Assembly: GCF_024171925.1 (NCBI RefSeq)
Contig: NZ_JAMTCO010000004.1
Location: forward strand, 186,001-250,000
Reading direction: 5' to 3'
Source: Actinokineospora diospyrosa
Lineage (GTDB): Bacteria > Actinomycetota > Actinomycetes > Mycobacteriales > Pseudonocardiaceae
Length of the DNA: 64,000 nucleotides
The position numbers and the translations under genes are program-made. Shown here one piece after another: positions 17,152 through 27,437 of the stretch. Each line of letters starts with the position of its first letter. The stretch's first letter is position 1. The notes under the pieces are model-generated. The model did no database searches and was not told the origin of the DNA. It was given only the letters and a program-made list of their open reading frames with translations.

Positions 17152-18558
17152 ATGCCGGACGGATTCCCCGACCTGATCGCGGTGGTCGACGATGTGACCG
17201 GGCTGGTCGGGCGGACGCCGCTGGTGCGGCTCAAGCGGGTTACCCGGGGTGCCCCGGCCGCGGTGTTGGTGAAGGTGGAGGCGGCCAACCCGGCGGGGAG
17301 TTCGAAGGACCGGGCGGCGCTGTCGATGGTGCGCGCCGCTGAGGCCAGCGGGGACCTGCGGCCGGGCGGGGTGATCTTCGAGGGGAGCTCGGGCAACACC
17401 GGCATCGCGCTGGCGATGATCGGCGCCGCACTGGGCTACCAGGTGGTCGTCGTGGTGCCCGACCGCAGCAGCCAGGAGAAGCTGGGGCTCCTGCGGGCCT
17501 ACGGCGCGAAGGTCGTGATCACCCCGGCGCTGCTGCCCGCCAACCACCCCGACCAGGTGCGCGCGCTCGCCGCCCGGCTGGCCGCGCAGACCCCCGGCGG
17601 CTGGTACGCGGGCCAGTACGACAACCCAGCCAACATCAACGCCCACTACACGACCACCGGCCCGGAGATCTGGGCGCAGACCGGGGGCCGGGTGACGCAC
17701 CTGGTCGCCGGGATCGGCACCGGCGGCACCCTGACCGGCGCCGGGCGCTACCTGCGGGAGGTCTCCGGCGACCGGGTCCAGGTCGTCGGCGCGGACCCGG
17801 AGAGCTCGGTGTACGGCGGCGGCTCCGGGCGCCCGCACCTGGTCGAGGCGACCGGCCGCTTCGTGCACCCGGAGACCGACACCGACGTCTGGCCGCAGTC
17901 CTACGACCCGGCGGTCGCCGCGACCGTGCGGCAGGTGCCCGACCGGGAGTCCATCACGATGACCCGCGCCCTCGCCAGGGAGGAGGGCCTGCTGGTCGGC
18001 GCCTCCGGTGGGCTAGCCGTGGCGGCCGCGGTCGCGCTGGCGCACACGCTCGGCCCCGATGACGTGGTCGTGGCCGTCGCCCCCGACTCGGGCCGGTCCT
18101 ACCTGAGCAAGTACTTCGACGACGACTGGGTGAGCCAGCGCGGGTTCGGCCCGGAGACCGGGCAGGCCCCCGCGGCGGCGCCCGTCAGCGAGACGATCGC
18201 GCACTCGACGACGGTCGAACTGGCCAGGGCGGCGCTCGGGCGCGGACACGCGTTACCGGTTGTGGTGCGGCCCGCCGAGCAGGCGGAACCGGTGACCGTG
18301 GCCCAGGTAATCGGCTCGGCCTCGCTGGCTGACCTGCGCGACGCAGCGCCAGAGGACCTCGTCCTCGACCACCTGGGACCGGCGCTGCCGATCGCGGGCG
18401 TGCACGAGTCGGTGTCGAGCGTGCGCGACCGCCTCACCCCGACCCAGGACGCCGTGGTGATCACCCACGACGGACTGGTCGTCGCCGTGCTCCCCCGGTC
18501 CGAACTGGACGATCGGGTGGCGGGGATCGGCGAGCTCGTCGACGCGCTGCGCGGCTGA
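17152..18558 (+). CDS. cbs: Cystathionine beta-synthase
   Basis: 468 residues, the size of mycobacterial Cbs. It condenses homocysteine with serine to cystathionine in transsulfuration. The PLP domain has the Schiff-base lysine in PAGSSKDRAA, the SSGNTGIA phosphate-cofactor loop and GTGGTLTGAGRYL. The C-terminal about 110 residues, beginning near HSTTVELARAALG, look like a degenerate pair of CBS domains for regulation. ATG 17152 is preferred; a GTG nine bases upstream is possible. The trailing hairpin at 18631-18668 suggests a single-gene unit. Confidence 0.93.
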   Translation: MPDGFPDLIAVVDDVTGLVGRTPLVRLKRVTRGAPAAVLVKVEAANPAGSSKDRAALSMVRAAEASGDLRPGGVIFEGSSGNTGIALAMIGAALGYQVVVVVPDRSSQEKLGLLRAYGAKVVITPALLPANHPDQVRALAARLAAQTPGGWYAGQYDNPANINAHYTTTGPEIWAQTGGRVTHLVAGIGTGGTLTGAGRYLREVSGDRVQVVGADPESSVYGGGSGRPHLVEATGRFVHPETDTDVWPQSYDPAVAATVRQVPDRESITMTRALAREEGLLVGASGGLAVAAAVALAHTLGPDDVVVAVAPDSGRSYLSKYFDDDWVSQRGFGPETGQAPAAAPVSETIAHSTTVELARAALGRGHALPVVVRPAEQAEPVTVAQVIGSASLADLRDAAPEDLVLDHLGPALPIAGVHESVSSVRDRLTPTQDAVVITHDGLVVAVLPRSELDDRVAGIGELVDALRG

Positions 18559-18630
18559 CGGGTCCTGCGCGGCTAGTCCGGGCATGGTTGGCATGCATTA
18601 GTGCGCCCCACTGGCGCAATTGCACGTGCC

Positions 18631-18668
18631 GGACCGCAAGACAGTGCGTATGCGCTGTCTTGCGGTTC
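18631..18668 (+). terminator. Inverted repeat between cbs and the HelR-like gene
   Basis: Arms 18633-18644 and 18655-18666 are exact reverse complements (ACCGCAAGACAG and its complement), extended by one wobble and one G-C pair; the loop is ten bases. It lies 73 bases after cbs and about 155 before the next start. It may be the cbs terminator or a regulatory element for the ATPase gene. Confidence 0.55.
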
Positions 18669-18823
18669 GGGTGCGCGGGACTCGCATCGTTGCTGGGCGC
18701 GGATGGCGCGTGGCGGACTTCGCCTGCGACGGGCCGGAAATGGTGAGGCGGGGTGCGCGCGCGGGGTAGTAGGGTCTTCCGGCGCCTGGTCGGCGTTGTG
18801 GACCAACCCCTGGACACCTTGTG

Positions 18824-20800
18824 ATGAGCGGTGATCGCGCGCCCGCGGGTCGGGCCGAGCTGGAAGCCGAGCGCGCCCACCTCACCTACGCCGTGGACTG
18901 CCTGCGGCGCAGCCGGACCGAGTTGCTGGAGATGGCCGAGCGGGCCATGAAGACCAGCGACGACGAGTTGGTGATCTGGTTGCTGCGGCGCGCTCAGCAG
19001 ATCGAGCAGGACGACGGGCTGCCGCTGTTCTTCGGGCGGATGGAGCTCGACGACAGCGACGTCGAGACCGTCTACGTCGGGAGACGCCATGTCGGCGACC
19101 CGCGGCGCGACGGCGAGATCGTGGTCACCGACTGGCGCACCCCGCTGGCGGCGCGGTTCTACCGGGCGAGCCGGGCGGAGCCGATGGGGGTACTGCGCAA
19201 GCGGCGCTTCGGGTTCGCCGAGGACGGCGCGCTGACCAGCTTCGACGACGAGCCGGTGCGCGGTGCCGACGGCGGCTTGAGCGCGCTGGTGCGCGCGGAG
19301 ATCGAACGGCCCCGCTTCGGACCGATGCGCGACATCGTGGCGACCATCCAGCCCGACCAGGACGAGATCGTGCGCGGCGGGCTGGCCGACACGCTGCTCA
19401 TCCAGGGTGGTCCGGGCACCGGCAAGACCGCGGTCGGCCTGCACCGCGCCGCGTACCTGCTGTTCGAGCACTCGACCCTGCACCGCAGGGGCGTGCTGGT
19501 GGTCGGCCCGAACGACGTGTTCGTCCGCTACATCGCCCGGGTGCTGCCCGCGCTCGGCGAGACGGACGTGCGGCACGTGGCGTTGGAGCAGCTCACCGCG
19601 CCCAAGCGGGCCCCGGTCGCGGAGCCGCCGGAGGTCGCCAGGATCAAGGGGGACGCCAGGATGGTGGCGGTCGTCAGCCGGGCGATGGCCGCGAAGATCG
19701 GCGCACCGACCGAGGACCTGCTCATCCGGGAGACCAGCCCGTTCGTCCGGGTGTCGCCCGAGACGGTCGCCGACCTCGCCGCAGACCTGATCGGGTCGCG
19801 CGTCGCGTGGGACCGCGCCCGCGCCCACCTGACCGACCGGCTCGTCGACCACATCCGCCGCCGGCTGGAACTGCGCGGCCGCGCCCCGTCGGATGCGGAA
19901 ATGCGGCGGGTCGCCCGGACGAAGGGGGTGCGCGCGGTCGTCGCGGCGATCTGGCCGCCGGTGAAGCCCGAACAGGTGCTGCGCGAACTGCTGTCCGACC
20001 CCGCCGTCCTGGCCGCGGCGGCTGAAGGGATCCTCGACGAGGCCGAACGGGGCCTGCTGGCGCGCGCGTCGACCAAGTGGTCGGCCGCCGACCTGTACCT
20101 GCTGGACGAGATCAGCGCGCACCTGCGCGAACCGGACCGCCACGGGCACGTGGTCGTCGACGAGGCCCAGGACCTCTCGGCGCTGCAACTGCGCGCCATC
20201 GGCCGCCGCTGCGTCGACTCGGCGACCGTGCTCGGTGACATGGCCCAGCGCACCACCCCCTGGGCGGCGGGCAGTTGGGACGCCGTGCGCGAGCACCTGG
20301 GCCTGGCGAGCCGGGTGCTGACGCTGAGCAGGAGCTACCGGGTCCCCGCCGAGGTGCTGGCCGTGGCCAACCGCCTGCTGCCGCTCATCGCCCCCGACCT
20401 CCCCCCGACCAGGTCCGTCCGCCACGCCCCCGGCTCCTTCACCACCACCCACGTCCCCGACGTCCCGGCGGCCCTGATCGCCGCCATCACCGCCGACCCC
20501 ACCCCCGAGAGCACCGGCGTCATCGTCCGCGACGACCAGCGGGCACAGGTCCGGAGAACCCTGACCACCCACGGCATCACCGTCGCGGACTCCCTCGACG
20601 ACACCGGCACCGACGTCACCCTGATCCCCGCGGGCCTGGCCAAGGGCCTCGAGTTCGACCACGTCTACGTCCTGGAACCAGCCGACATCATCGACACCGG
20701 CCCAGACGGCCTCCGCCTGCTCTACATAGCCCTGACCCGCGCGGTCTCCCGCTTGACCGTCCTGCACACCCGGGACCTGCCTGAGGTCCTGACGGCTTGA
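18824..20800 (+). CDS. HelD/HelR-type RNA polymerase-recycling ATPase (UvrD-like superfamily 1)
   Basis: 658 residues. The N-terminal coiled-coil-like part (about 1-60) is followed by the SF1 core: Walker A GGPGTGKTAVGLHRAAYLL near residue 197, Walker B HVVVDEAQDLSALQLRA and motif VI-like LLYIALTRAVSRLTVLH. This architecture fits HelD, which removes stalled RNA polymerase, and its actinobacterial relative HelR, which displaces rifamycins. It is shorter than the 700-750 residues usual for HelD. Tandem GTG-ATG codons at 18821 and 18824 make the start uncertain; no good ribosome-binding site precedes it. Confidence 0.85.
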   Translation: MSGDRAPAGRAELEAERAHLTYAVDCLRRSRTELLEMAERAMKTSDDELVIWLLRRAQQIEQDDGLPLFFGRMELDDSDVETVYVGRRHVGDPRRDGEIVVTDWRTPLAARFYRASRAEPMGVLRKRRFGFAEDGALTSFDDEPVRGADGGLSALVRAEIERPRFGPMRDIVATIQPDQDEIVRGGLADTLLIQGGPGTGKTAVGLHRAAYLLFEHSTLHRRGVLVVGPNDVFVRYIARVLPALGETDVRHVALEQLTAPKRAPVAEPPEVARIKGDARMVAVVSRAMAAKIGAPTEDLLIRETSPFVRVSPETVADLAADLIGSRVAWDRARAHLTDRLVDHIRRRLELRGRAPSDAEMRRVARTKGVRAVVAAIWPPVKPEQVLRELLSDPAVLAAAAEGILDEAERGLLARASTKWSAADLYLLDEISAHLREPDRHGHVVVDEAQDLSALQLRAIGRRCVDSATVLGDMAQRTTPWAAGSWDAVREHLGLASRVLTLSRSYRVPAEVLAVANRLLPLIAPDLPPTRSVRHAPGSFTTTHVPDVPAALIAAITADPTPESTGVIVRDDQRAQVRRTLTTHGITVADSLDDTGTDVTLIPAGLAKGLEFDHVYVLEPADIIDTGPDGLRLLYIALTRAVSRLTVLHTRDLPEVLTA

Positions 20801-20839
20801 CCTTCGGTCACGGGAATCATCCGTCGCCGAACGGGCTGA

Positions 20840-21388
20840 TCAGGTCAGGAACACAACCTCCGGGGCGGGGGCGCAGGTCGCGCCGATCGTGGCCAAGGTG
20901 TGGTCGGGGGTGATGCCCACGCGGACCTGGTCCGCCCAGACGTGGTGGGCGGTGGGGTTGTTCGAGAAGGCGACTTCCACCCAGTCGCCGGATCGGTTGA
21001 GGGACAAGGGTTCCTCGAGGTACGCGACCGAGGGGTCGTAGTCGTTTCGGACCGGCTCCCAGAGCGACCGGTCAACGGTCACGGTCTGGCTCAAGGAGGT
21101 CGCGGCCCGTGGCACGGCGAGCTCGACCGTCTCGGGTGGACTGATGATGACGATGAAGCGCAGGAGGGCGCCTGTGCGCGGATCCACCTTCAACTCGAGC
21201 TCACCGCCCTCGCTCCCCGAGACGCAGAGGTACAGGGGCATGCCCGCGAAGCCCGGTTCCCACGACACGTCCATCAGGATCGAGTGGTCGTAGACCGCTG
21301 TCGCGGCATCGCAGAAGGCCGTCCCGAGCAGTTTGATCACGCCGAACCCCCTGGTGTTCGCACTGCTCAGAAGGTACTGGATCGGCAT
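20840..21388 (-). CDS. Unknown protein
   Basis: 182 residues if started at ATG 21388 (MPIQYLLSSAN). The frame remains open upstream to ATG 21466, but that stretch contains a perfect hairpin that fits a terminator of the gene before it. I recognise no domain. The sequence alternates polar and hydrophobic residues as in a beta-rich fold, with CDAATAVYDHSILMDVSWEPGF-like text split here into CDAATAVYDHS and ILMDVSWEPG, and two further Cys. No signal peptide or membrane helix. Single gene between the HelR-like gene (convergent) and the flagellar block. Confidence 0.55.
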   Translation of the reverse strand: MPIQYLLSSANTRGFGVIKLLGTAFCDAATAVYDHSILMDVSWEPGFAGMPLYLCVSGSEGGELELKVDPRTGALLRFIVIISPPETVELAVPRAATSLSQTVTVDRSLWEPVRNDYDPSVAYLEEPLSLNRSGDWVEVAFSNNPTAHHVWADQVRVGITPDHTLATIGATCAPAPEVVFLT

Positions 21389-21422
21389 CTGCTTTAGCGC
21401 GTGGGAATCCAGCCAGAAACGA

Positions 21423-21456
21423 CGGGAACCCGGTCCGTGGGTGGTCCGGGTTCCCG
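21423..21456 (-). terminator. Hairpin terminator of the flhA-flhF-like operon
   Basis: Arms 21423-21433 and 21446-21456 are exact 11-bp reverse complements around a 12-base loop, 19 bases beyond the stop of the small membrane protein on the minus strand. No T-tract. Confidence 0.65.
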
Positions 21457-21474
21457 AAGTGTCCATAGTGGAGG

Positions 21475-21728
21475 TCAGCCCGAGCGGTCGGCTCGGGTGG
21501 TGGTGGCTTGGAGCACCGCCGGGGTCGAGGGGATCTCGCGGGCCGGGAGGGTGCGGGCGTAGCGGTCGTAGGCGGCGCGCGGGATGGCGAGCAGGATGGC
21601 CGCTACCGGGACGGCGATGAGCAGGCGGATCAGGGCGTCGGTCTGGTCGAGGGTGCCCGCGACGAAGCCCGCCCACAGCGACGGGGAGGCCATGAGCAGG
21701 GCCGCGGCCAGGGTCGAGTAGCGGAACA

Positions 21729-21729
<1 letters not shown>
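21475..21729 (-). CDS. Small two-helix membrane protein downstream of the FlhF-like gene
   Basis: 84 residues. Two hydrophobic segments, LAAALLMASPSLWAGFVAG (about 7-25) and LIRLLIAVPVAAILLAI (about 33-50), then a polar C terminus. ATG overlaps the stop of the FlhF-like gene by four bases, so it is translationally coupled and belongs to the flhA operon. Sequence family not recognised; a role in flagellar export or placement is only inferred from context. Confidence 0.72.
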
Positions 21730-23310
<1,581 letters not shown>

Positions 23311-23333
<23 letters not shown>

Positions 23334-25356
23334 TGTTCACCACCCCGACAGTCTCGATCCGGTGGGTACCACCGGACAGCTCGGAATACGACAGCACGGC
23401 CAACCGAGGCACGGCGGCGTGCACCAGGCGGTAGAGGGGCGTGCGCAGCCGGGGCGCGCAGGCCAGCACGGCGGCCTGGCCCTGGCTCTCGGCGCGGCCC
23501 GCCAACCCGGCGACGTCCCCGACGAGCGCCTCCAGGGTGGCCGCGTCGACGGCGAGCCGGTCGCCCATCTCGGTGACGCGCACGCTCTCCAGCAGGGTCT
23601 GCTCGACCCTGGGGTCCAGCGTGATGACCGACAGCACGCCGTCGACGGCGAGGCGGGCGGCGATGGCGGGCCCGAGCGCGGCGCGCGCGGCCTCGACCAG
23701 GCGGTCGATGTCGGCCCCGGCCTTGGCCGCCGGGGACAGCGCCTCGTAGATGCCGACCAGGTCGCGGATCGGGACGCCCTCGTCGAGCAGGCGGTGCAGC
23801 ACGCGCTGGATCTCGCCCAGGCTCATCAGCGAGGGGGTCAGCTCCTCGACCACGACCGGGTGGGTGCGGCGGACGACGTCGGTCAGCGCGCGCACGTTCT
23901 CCCGGCCCAGCAGCCTGCCCGCGTGCGTGCGGGTGACCTCGGCGAGGTGGGTGACCAGCACCGAGGCGCGGTCGACGACGGTGGCGCCCAGGGCCTCGGC
24001 CTGGTGGCGCAGCTCGGCGGGGACCCACTTGCCCGCCAGGCCGAACACCGGCTCGACCCCCGCGCGGCCGGGCAGCGCCTCGAGGTCGTCGCCGATGGCC
24101 AGCACGGTGCCCGGCGGGGCGTAGCCGCGGGCCACGTCGGCGCCGTTGATGCGGATGACGTAGGAGGACAGCGGCAGGTCGAGGTCGTCGCGGGTGCGCA
24201 CCGGCGGCATGACCACGCCGAGCTCCAGGGCGATCTTGCGGCGCAGCGCGCGGACCCGCTCCAGCAGGTCGCCGCCCGCGGCGTCGACCAGGTCGACCAG
24301 GTCGGTGGCCAGCGCCAGTTCCAGCGGGTCGACCCGCATCTCGGCGATGAGCGCCTCGGTGGCGTCCGGCGCGGACTCGGCGACCTCGGTGGACTCGCTG
24401 GTCTCGACGACCTCCTCGCCGGGCTTGGGGCCGCGGGTGGAGGCGATGATCAGGCCGCCGCCGACGAGCAGGAACGGCAGCATCGGCATCGCGGGCATCA
24501 GCGAGAGCGCGAGCAGCGAGACGCCGCCGATCTTCATGGCGGTCTTGTTGGCGCCGAACTGGCTGGTGACCAGCGAGCCCATGTTCTGGTCGCCCGCGGC
24601 GCGGGTCACGATGAGGCCGGTGGCCACCGAGAGCAGCAGGGCGGGGATCTGCGAGACCAGGCCGTCGCCGACGGTCAGCAGGCTGTAGGTGTTGATGGCG
24701 TCGGTGGGCGCCATGCCCTTCTGGATCAGGCCGACCGAGAAGCCACCGATGAGGTTGATCAGGGTGATGACGACCGCGGCGATGGCGTCGCCCTTGACGA
24801 ACTTGGACGCACCGTCCATCGCGCCGTAGAAGTCGGCCTCGGCGGTGACCTCCTGGCGGCGCCTGCGCGCCTCGGGCTCGTCGATGAGCCCGGCGTTGAG
24901 GTCGGCGTCGATGGCCATCTGCTTGCCGGGCATCGCGTCGAGGGTGAACCGGGCGCCGACCTCGGCGACGCGGCCCGCGCCGTTGGTGATGACGGCGAAC
25001 TGGATGACGATGAGGATGAAGAAGACGACCAGGCCGACGACCAGCGAGCCGCCGACGACCGCGTGGCCGAAGGCGCCGATGACGGCACCGGCGTCGCCGT
25101 CGAGCAGCACCAGGCGGGTGGCGCTGATGTTGAGCGCCAGGCGGAAGAGGGTGGCCAGCAACAGGATCGACGGGAAGACCGAGAACTCCAGCGGCTTGCG
25201 GACCTGCATGCTGATCAGGACGATGAGCAGCGCCAGGGCGATGTTGAGCACGATGAACATGTCCAACAAGAACGTGGGCATCGGCACGACCATCAGCACG
25301 ATGATCATGATGACGCCCGCGGGTACCGCGAACTGGCTCAAGCGCCTGGAGTTCAT
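23311..25356 (-). CDS. flhA: Flagellar export gate protein FlhA
   Basis: 681 residues from ATG 25356 (MNSRRLSQFAVPAG); a 40-residue upstream extension in frame is Pro/Arg-rich and unlikely. Seven to eight N-terminal membrane helices include the FHIPEP hallmark region FSVFPSILLLATLFRLALN and the loop GARFTLDAMPGKQMAIDADLN cut here as GARFTLDAMPGKQMAIDA. The C-terminal cytoplasmic domain (about 345-680) binds chaperone-substrate complexes. It forms the nonameric ring of the export gate. Proton-motive-force-driven export depends on it. Confidence 0.96.
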
Positions 25357-25720
25357 CCGTCCATCCCGAGGGGGTCCGGTGTGCGGCCGTCCTGGCCTGG
25401 TGCTGCCTTCCTGGCTCCACGTCGGACGGTTCATCGGCCGAGCCGGAGCTCTGTTGAGCATTACTCCGAAGAGCATCGCCGAGCCGACGCCGAACCGCTA
25501 GTGGTCCCGGGCCCCGCGCGGGGTCCGGACCGGGAGAACAGCGGGGGTGCACACCAGTTCCGACTACCCAGCGGGTAGTGGGACGGGTGTGGCAGGCCCC
25601 GATCCGGCGGCCTGCCACCACGAACTTCCCCGAACAGCAACGGAAACAACTACCTGAACCTGGGATTCACCCAACCGGGTGGCGACACGCCCACGTTCGC
25701 GTGAATCAGTCCAGAGAGGA
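25357..25720. other. Gene-free region between flhA and the chemotaxis operon, hairpin-rich
   Basis: 364 bases. It holds the downstream end of the che operon and the promoter and leader of flhA, both on the minus strand. Structures seen: palindrome CCCCGCGCGGGG at 25512-25523 flanked by GGTCC/GGACC; a 7-bp stem at 25563-25579; a 10-bp stem at 25589-25618. I found no convincing sigma-28-type promoter. Confidence 0.6.
25589..25618 (-). terminator. Hairpin downstream of the cheX/cheY operon
   Basis: Arms 25589-25598 and 25609-25618 are exact 10-bp reverse complements with a ten-base loop, about 100 bases past the stop at 25721 in the direction of transcription. No T-tract. Confidence 0.5.
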
Positions 25721-26194
25721 CTAGTTCAGCGGCACCACAATGGACATCACGCCACCCTTGTACCCCGCGATGCCCACCGTCAGGTCGAGCCGGTTGCCCA
25801 GCGCGGCCAGGTGCGAGCGGACGTCGGCGGGGACCTCGGCCGCCGCGGTGTGCAGCGCGTGGAACTTCACGTGCGGCCGACCGGGGACGTTGAACAACCC
25901 GGTGAGGATGTTGCTGACCTCGCCGAGGATGTCGGTGAGCAGCGGCGAGAGCTCACCGTCCTCCACGCACGCCTCCGCGCCGCCCGGCGGGACCAACCCC
26001 ATCGCCGCGGCCGTGTTGGCCGCCAGCGGCAGGGTGAACCCGATGACGCCCGCCAGCGACTGGTCGTTGTGCTGGTACACAGCAACAACGGGCGCGTCAC
26101 CGGCGGGGTCGGTCACGTTGACCGTGACCTCCCTGCCGAGCAGGCTCTTCACCGTGTCGAGTACCTGCTTGGGTTCCGGCAGAGCTTCGGTCAT
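25721..26194 (-). CDS. CheX-like chemotaxis protein 1
   Basis: 157 residues. CheX/CheC-type layout: helix with LDTVKSLLG, strands VTVNVTDPAG and VVAVYQHND, a helical region SPLLTDILGEVSNILTGLFN (D-x-L-x-E-x-x-N, close to the E-x-x-N phosphatase motif) and closing strands GGVMSIVVPL. CheX and CheC dephosphorylate CheY-P. Three bases separate it from the cheY gene upstream, so the two form a probable phosphatase/target pair. Confidence 0.72.
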   Translation of the reverse strand: MTEALPEPKQVLDTVKSLLGREVTVNVTDPAGDAPVVAVYQHNDQSLAGVIGFTLPLAANTAAAMGLVPPGGAEACVEDGELSPLLTDILGEVSNILTGLFNVPGRPHVKFHALHTAAAEVPADVRSHLAALGNRLDLTVGIAGYKGGVMSIVVPLN

Positions 26195-26197
26195 TGG

Positions 26198-26560
26198 CTA
26201 CCCCAAGATGTCGGACAGCCGCTCGCGGAAGGTCTCCGCGGTGAACGGCTTGCTGATCAGGAACAGAGCACCGCCAGCCTCGGCTTTGGCGATCATCTCG
26301 TCCGAGCACTCGGAGGTGACGAAGGCGAAGGGTACCGTGTTCCCGCCCGCGCGCAACGCGTGCAGCAGCTCGATACCCGACATGTTCGGCATGTTCCAGT
26401 CCGACAGCACGAGATCGGGCTTCTCGCTGTCCACCTTGCTCTTCGCCTCGGCGCCGTCCGGGGCCTCGACGATCTCGTGGTCCTCGAACCCCGCCTGGCG
26501 CAGGGTCCGGACCACGATCTGCCGCATGACCCTGCTGTCGTCAGCGACCAGGATCTTCAT
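26198..26560 (-). CDS. cheY: CheY-type response regulator 1
   Basis: 120-residue single receiver domain: acidic pair in ILVADDSRVMR, phospho-acceptor Asp54 in LVLSDWNMP, conserved Thr/Ser region VTSE and Lys in LISKPFT. No output domain, so it acts by binding FliM or another partner. ATG 26560 is chosen because the domain starts immediately (MKILVADD). It sits between two CheX-like genes. Which of the two CheY proteins drives the switch is not decidable here. Confidence 0.92.
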   Translation of the reverse strand: MKILVADDSRVMRQIVVRTLRQAGFEDHEIVEAPDGAEAKSKVDSEKPDLVLSDWNMPNMSGIELLHALRAGGNTVPFAFVTSECSDEMIAKAEAGGALFLISKPFTAETFRERLSDILG

Positions 26561-26562
26561 GC

Positions 26563-27054
26563 TCACGCCCCCTGAGTGTTGTTGGATGCGGACTGACCAC
26601 CACTGAGCAACGACACCACGTACGCCTCGTCGCGCCACCGGACGACGGTCCGGCAGACCTCGACGGTCCCCGGCCAGCGCTCGTGCGCGGTCGCCGAGAC
26701 CCTCGGGAGGGAGAGCTGGGACGGGGAGGGCAGCACGGACTTGACGTTACCGCCGAGCACGTTGGCGAGCTCGCCGAGCGCGTCACCGACGTCGTCGGGG
26801 GTGACCTCGTCGGGCTCCATCGCGAACAGCACGGACGCGACGTCGCGGGAAGCCTTGTGCGAGCAGGACACAACCAGGTGACCCTCGTACGCGCCGACCA
26901 TGGCGACCGAGGCCGCGAGGTCGGTGTGCGCGCCGGTGTCCGGCGCGGCGAAGATGGTCTCTTCCTCGTTGTCGCCGTTGAGGAAGGCCGACCACACCTG
27001 CTCGGCGATCATGTCGAGGTCGACCTCGACAGCGGTAGACAGATCGTTGGTCAT
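26563..27054 (-). CDS. CheX-like chemotaxis protein 2
   Basis: 163 residues. Has an acidic N terminus (VEVDLDMIAEQVWSAFL), strands VAMVGAYEGHLVVSCSH, then DDVGDALGELANVLGGNVKS, in which E-x-x-N fits the CheX/CheC phosphatase helix. The end is AYVVSLLSGG and a polar tail. Homologous in plan to the gene at 25721-26194. Two bases after it comes cheY1 and four bases of overlap join it to cheY2, giving the order cheY2-cheX2-cheY1-cheX1. Confidence 0.75.
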   Translation of the reverse strand: MTNDLSTAVEVDLDMIAEQVWSAFLNGDNEEETIFAAPDTGAHTDLAASVAMVGAYEGHLVVSCSHKASRDVASVLFAMEPDEVTPDDVGDALGELANVLGGNVKSVLPSPSQLSLPRVSATAHERWPGTVEVCRTVVRWRDEAYVVSLLSGGQSASNNTQGA

Positions 27055-27437
27055 GAGGATACCCCCACCGGGACGAGCCCGAGGAGGGCCAGCTTGTCGA
27101 TGATGCCGTCGCGGGTGAACGGCTTGATCACGTACTCGTGCGCTCCCGCGGCGAGCGCGCGGACGATCTGCCCGTGCTCGCTCTCGGTGGTCACCATCAT
27201 CAGCGTCATCTGACGCATCTCGGTGATCTTGCGGACCTCGATCACGAACTCGAGTCCGGTCATGACGGGCATGTTCCAGTCGACCAGCGCCAGGTCCGGC
27301 ACCCGACCAGTGCTCTGGAGCAGATCCAGTGCCTCCCGGCCGTTGCCAGCCTCCAGAACCTCGTACCCGAGGTCGGCCAACAGGCCGCGGAGAATCTTGC
27401 GCATGGCCCGGGAATCATCGATCACAATCCCTAGCAC
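27051..27437 (-). CDS. cheY: CheY-type response regulator 2
   Basis: 128 residues, single receiver domain from GTG 27437: IDDSRAMRKILRGLL, phospho-acceptor Asp53 in LALVDWNMP, VTTESE switch residue and Lys in YVIKPFT. The stop overlaps the next CheX-like gene; the start overlaps the end of cheR. Diverged clearly from CheY1, so the two probably serve different outputs. Confidence 0.92.
   Translation of the reverse strand: MLGIVIDDSRAMRKILRGLLADLGYEVLEAGNGREALDLLQSTGRVPDLALVDWNMPVMTGLEFVIEVRKITEMRQMTLMMVTTESEHGQIVRALAAGAHEYVIKPFTRDGIIDKLALLGLVPVGVSS

Noticed and set aside
18461-20767. A 768-codon minus-strand frame opposite the HelR-like gene
   Set aside because: Arg/Gly/Val/His-rich sequence typical of the antisense frame of a GC-rich gene; the plus strand has intact Walker motifs.
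20840-21466. The longer start (ATG 21466) of the unknown protein
   Set aside because: It would place a perfect terminator-like hairpin (21423-21456) inside the gene and has no ribosome-binding site.
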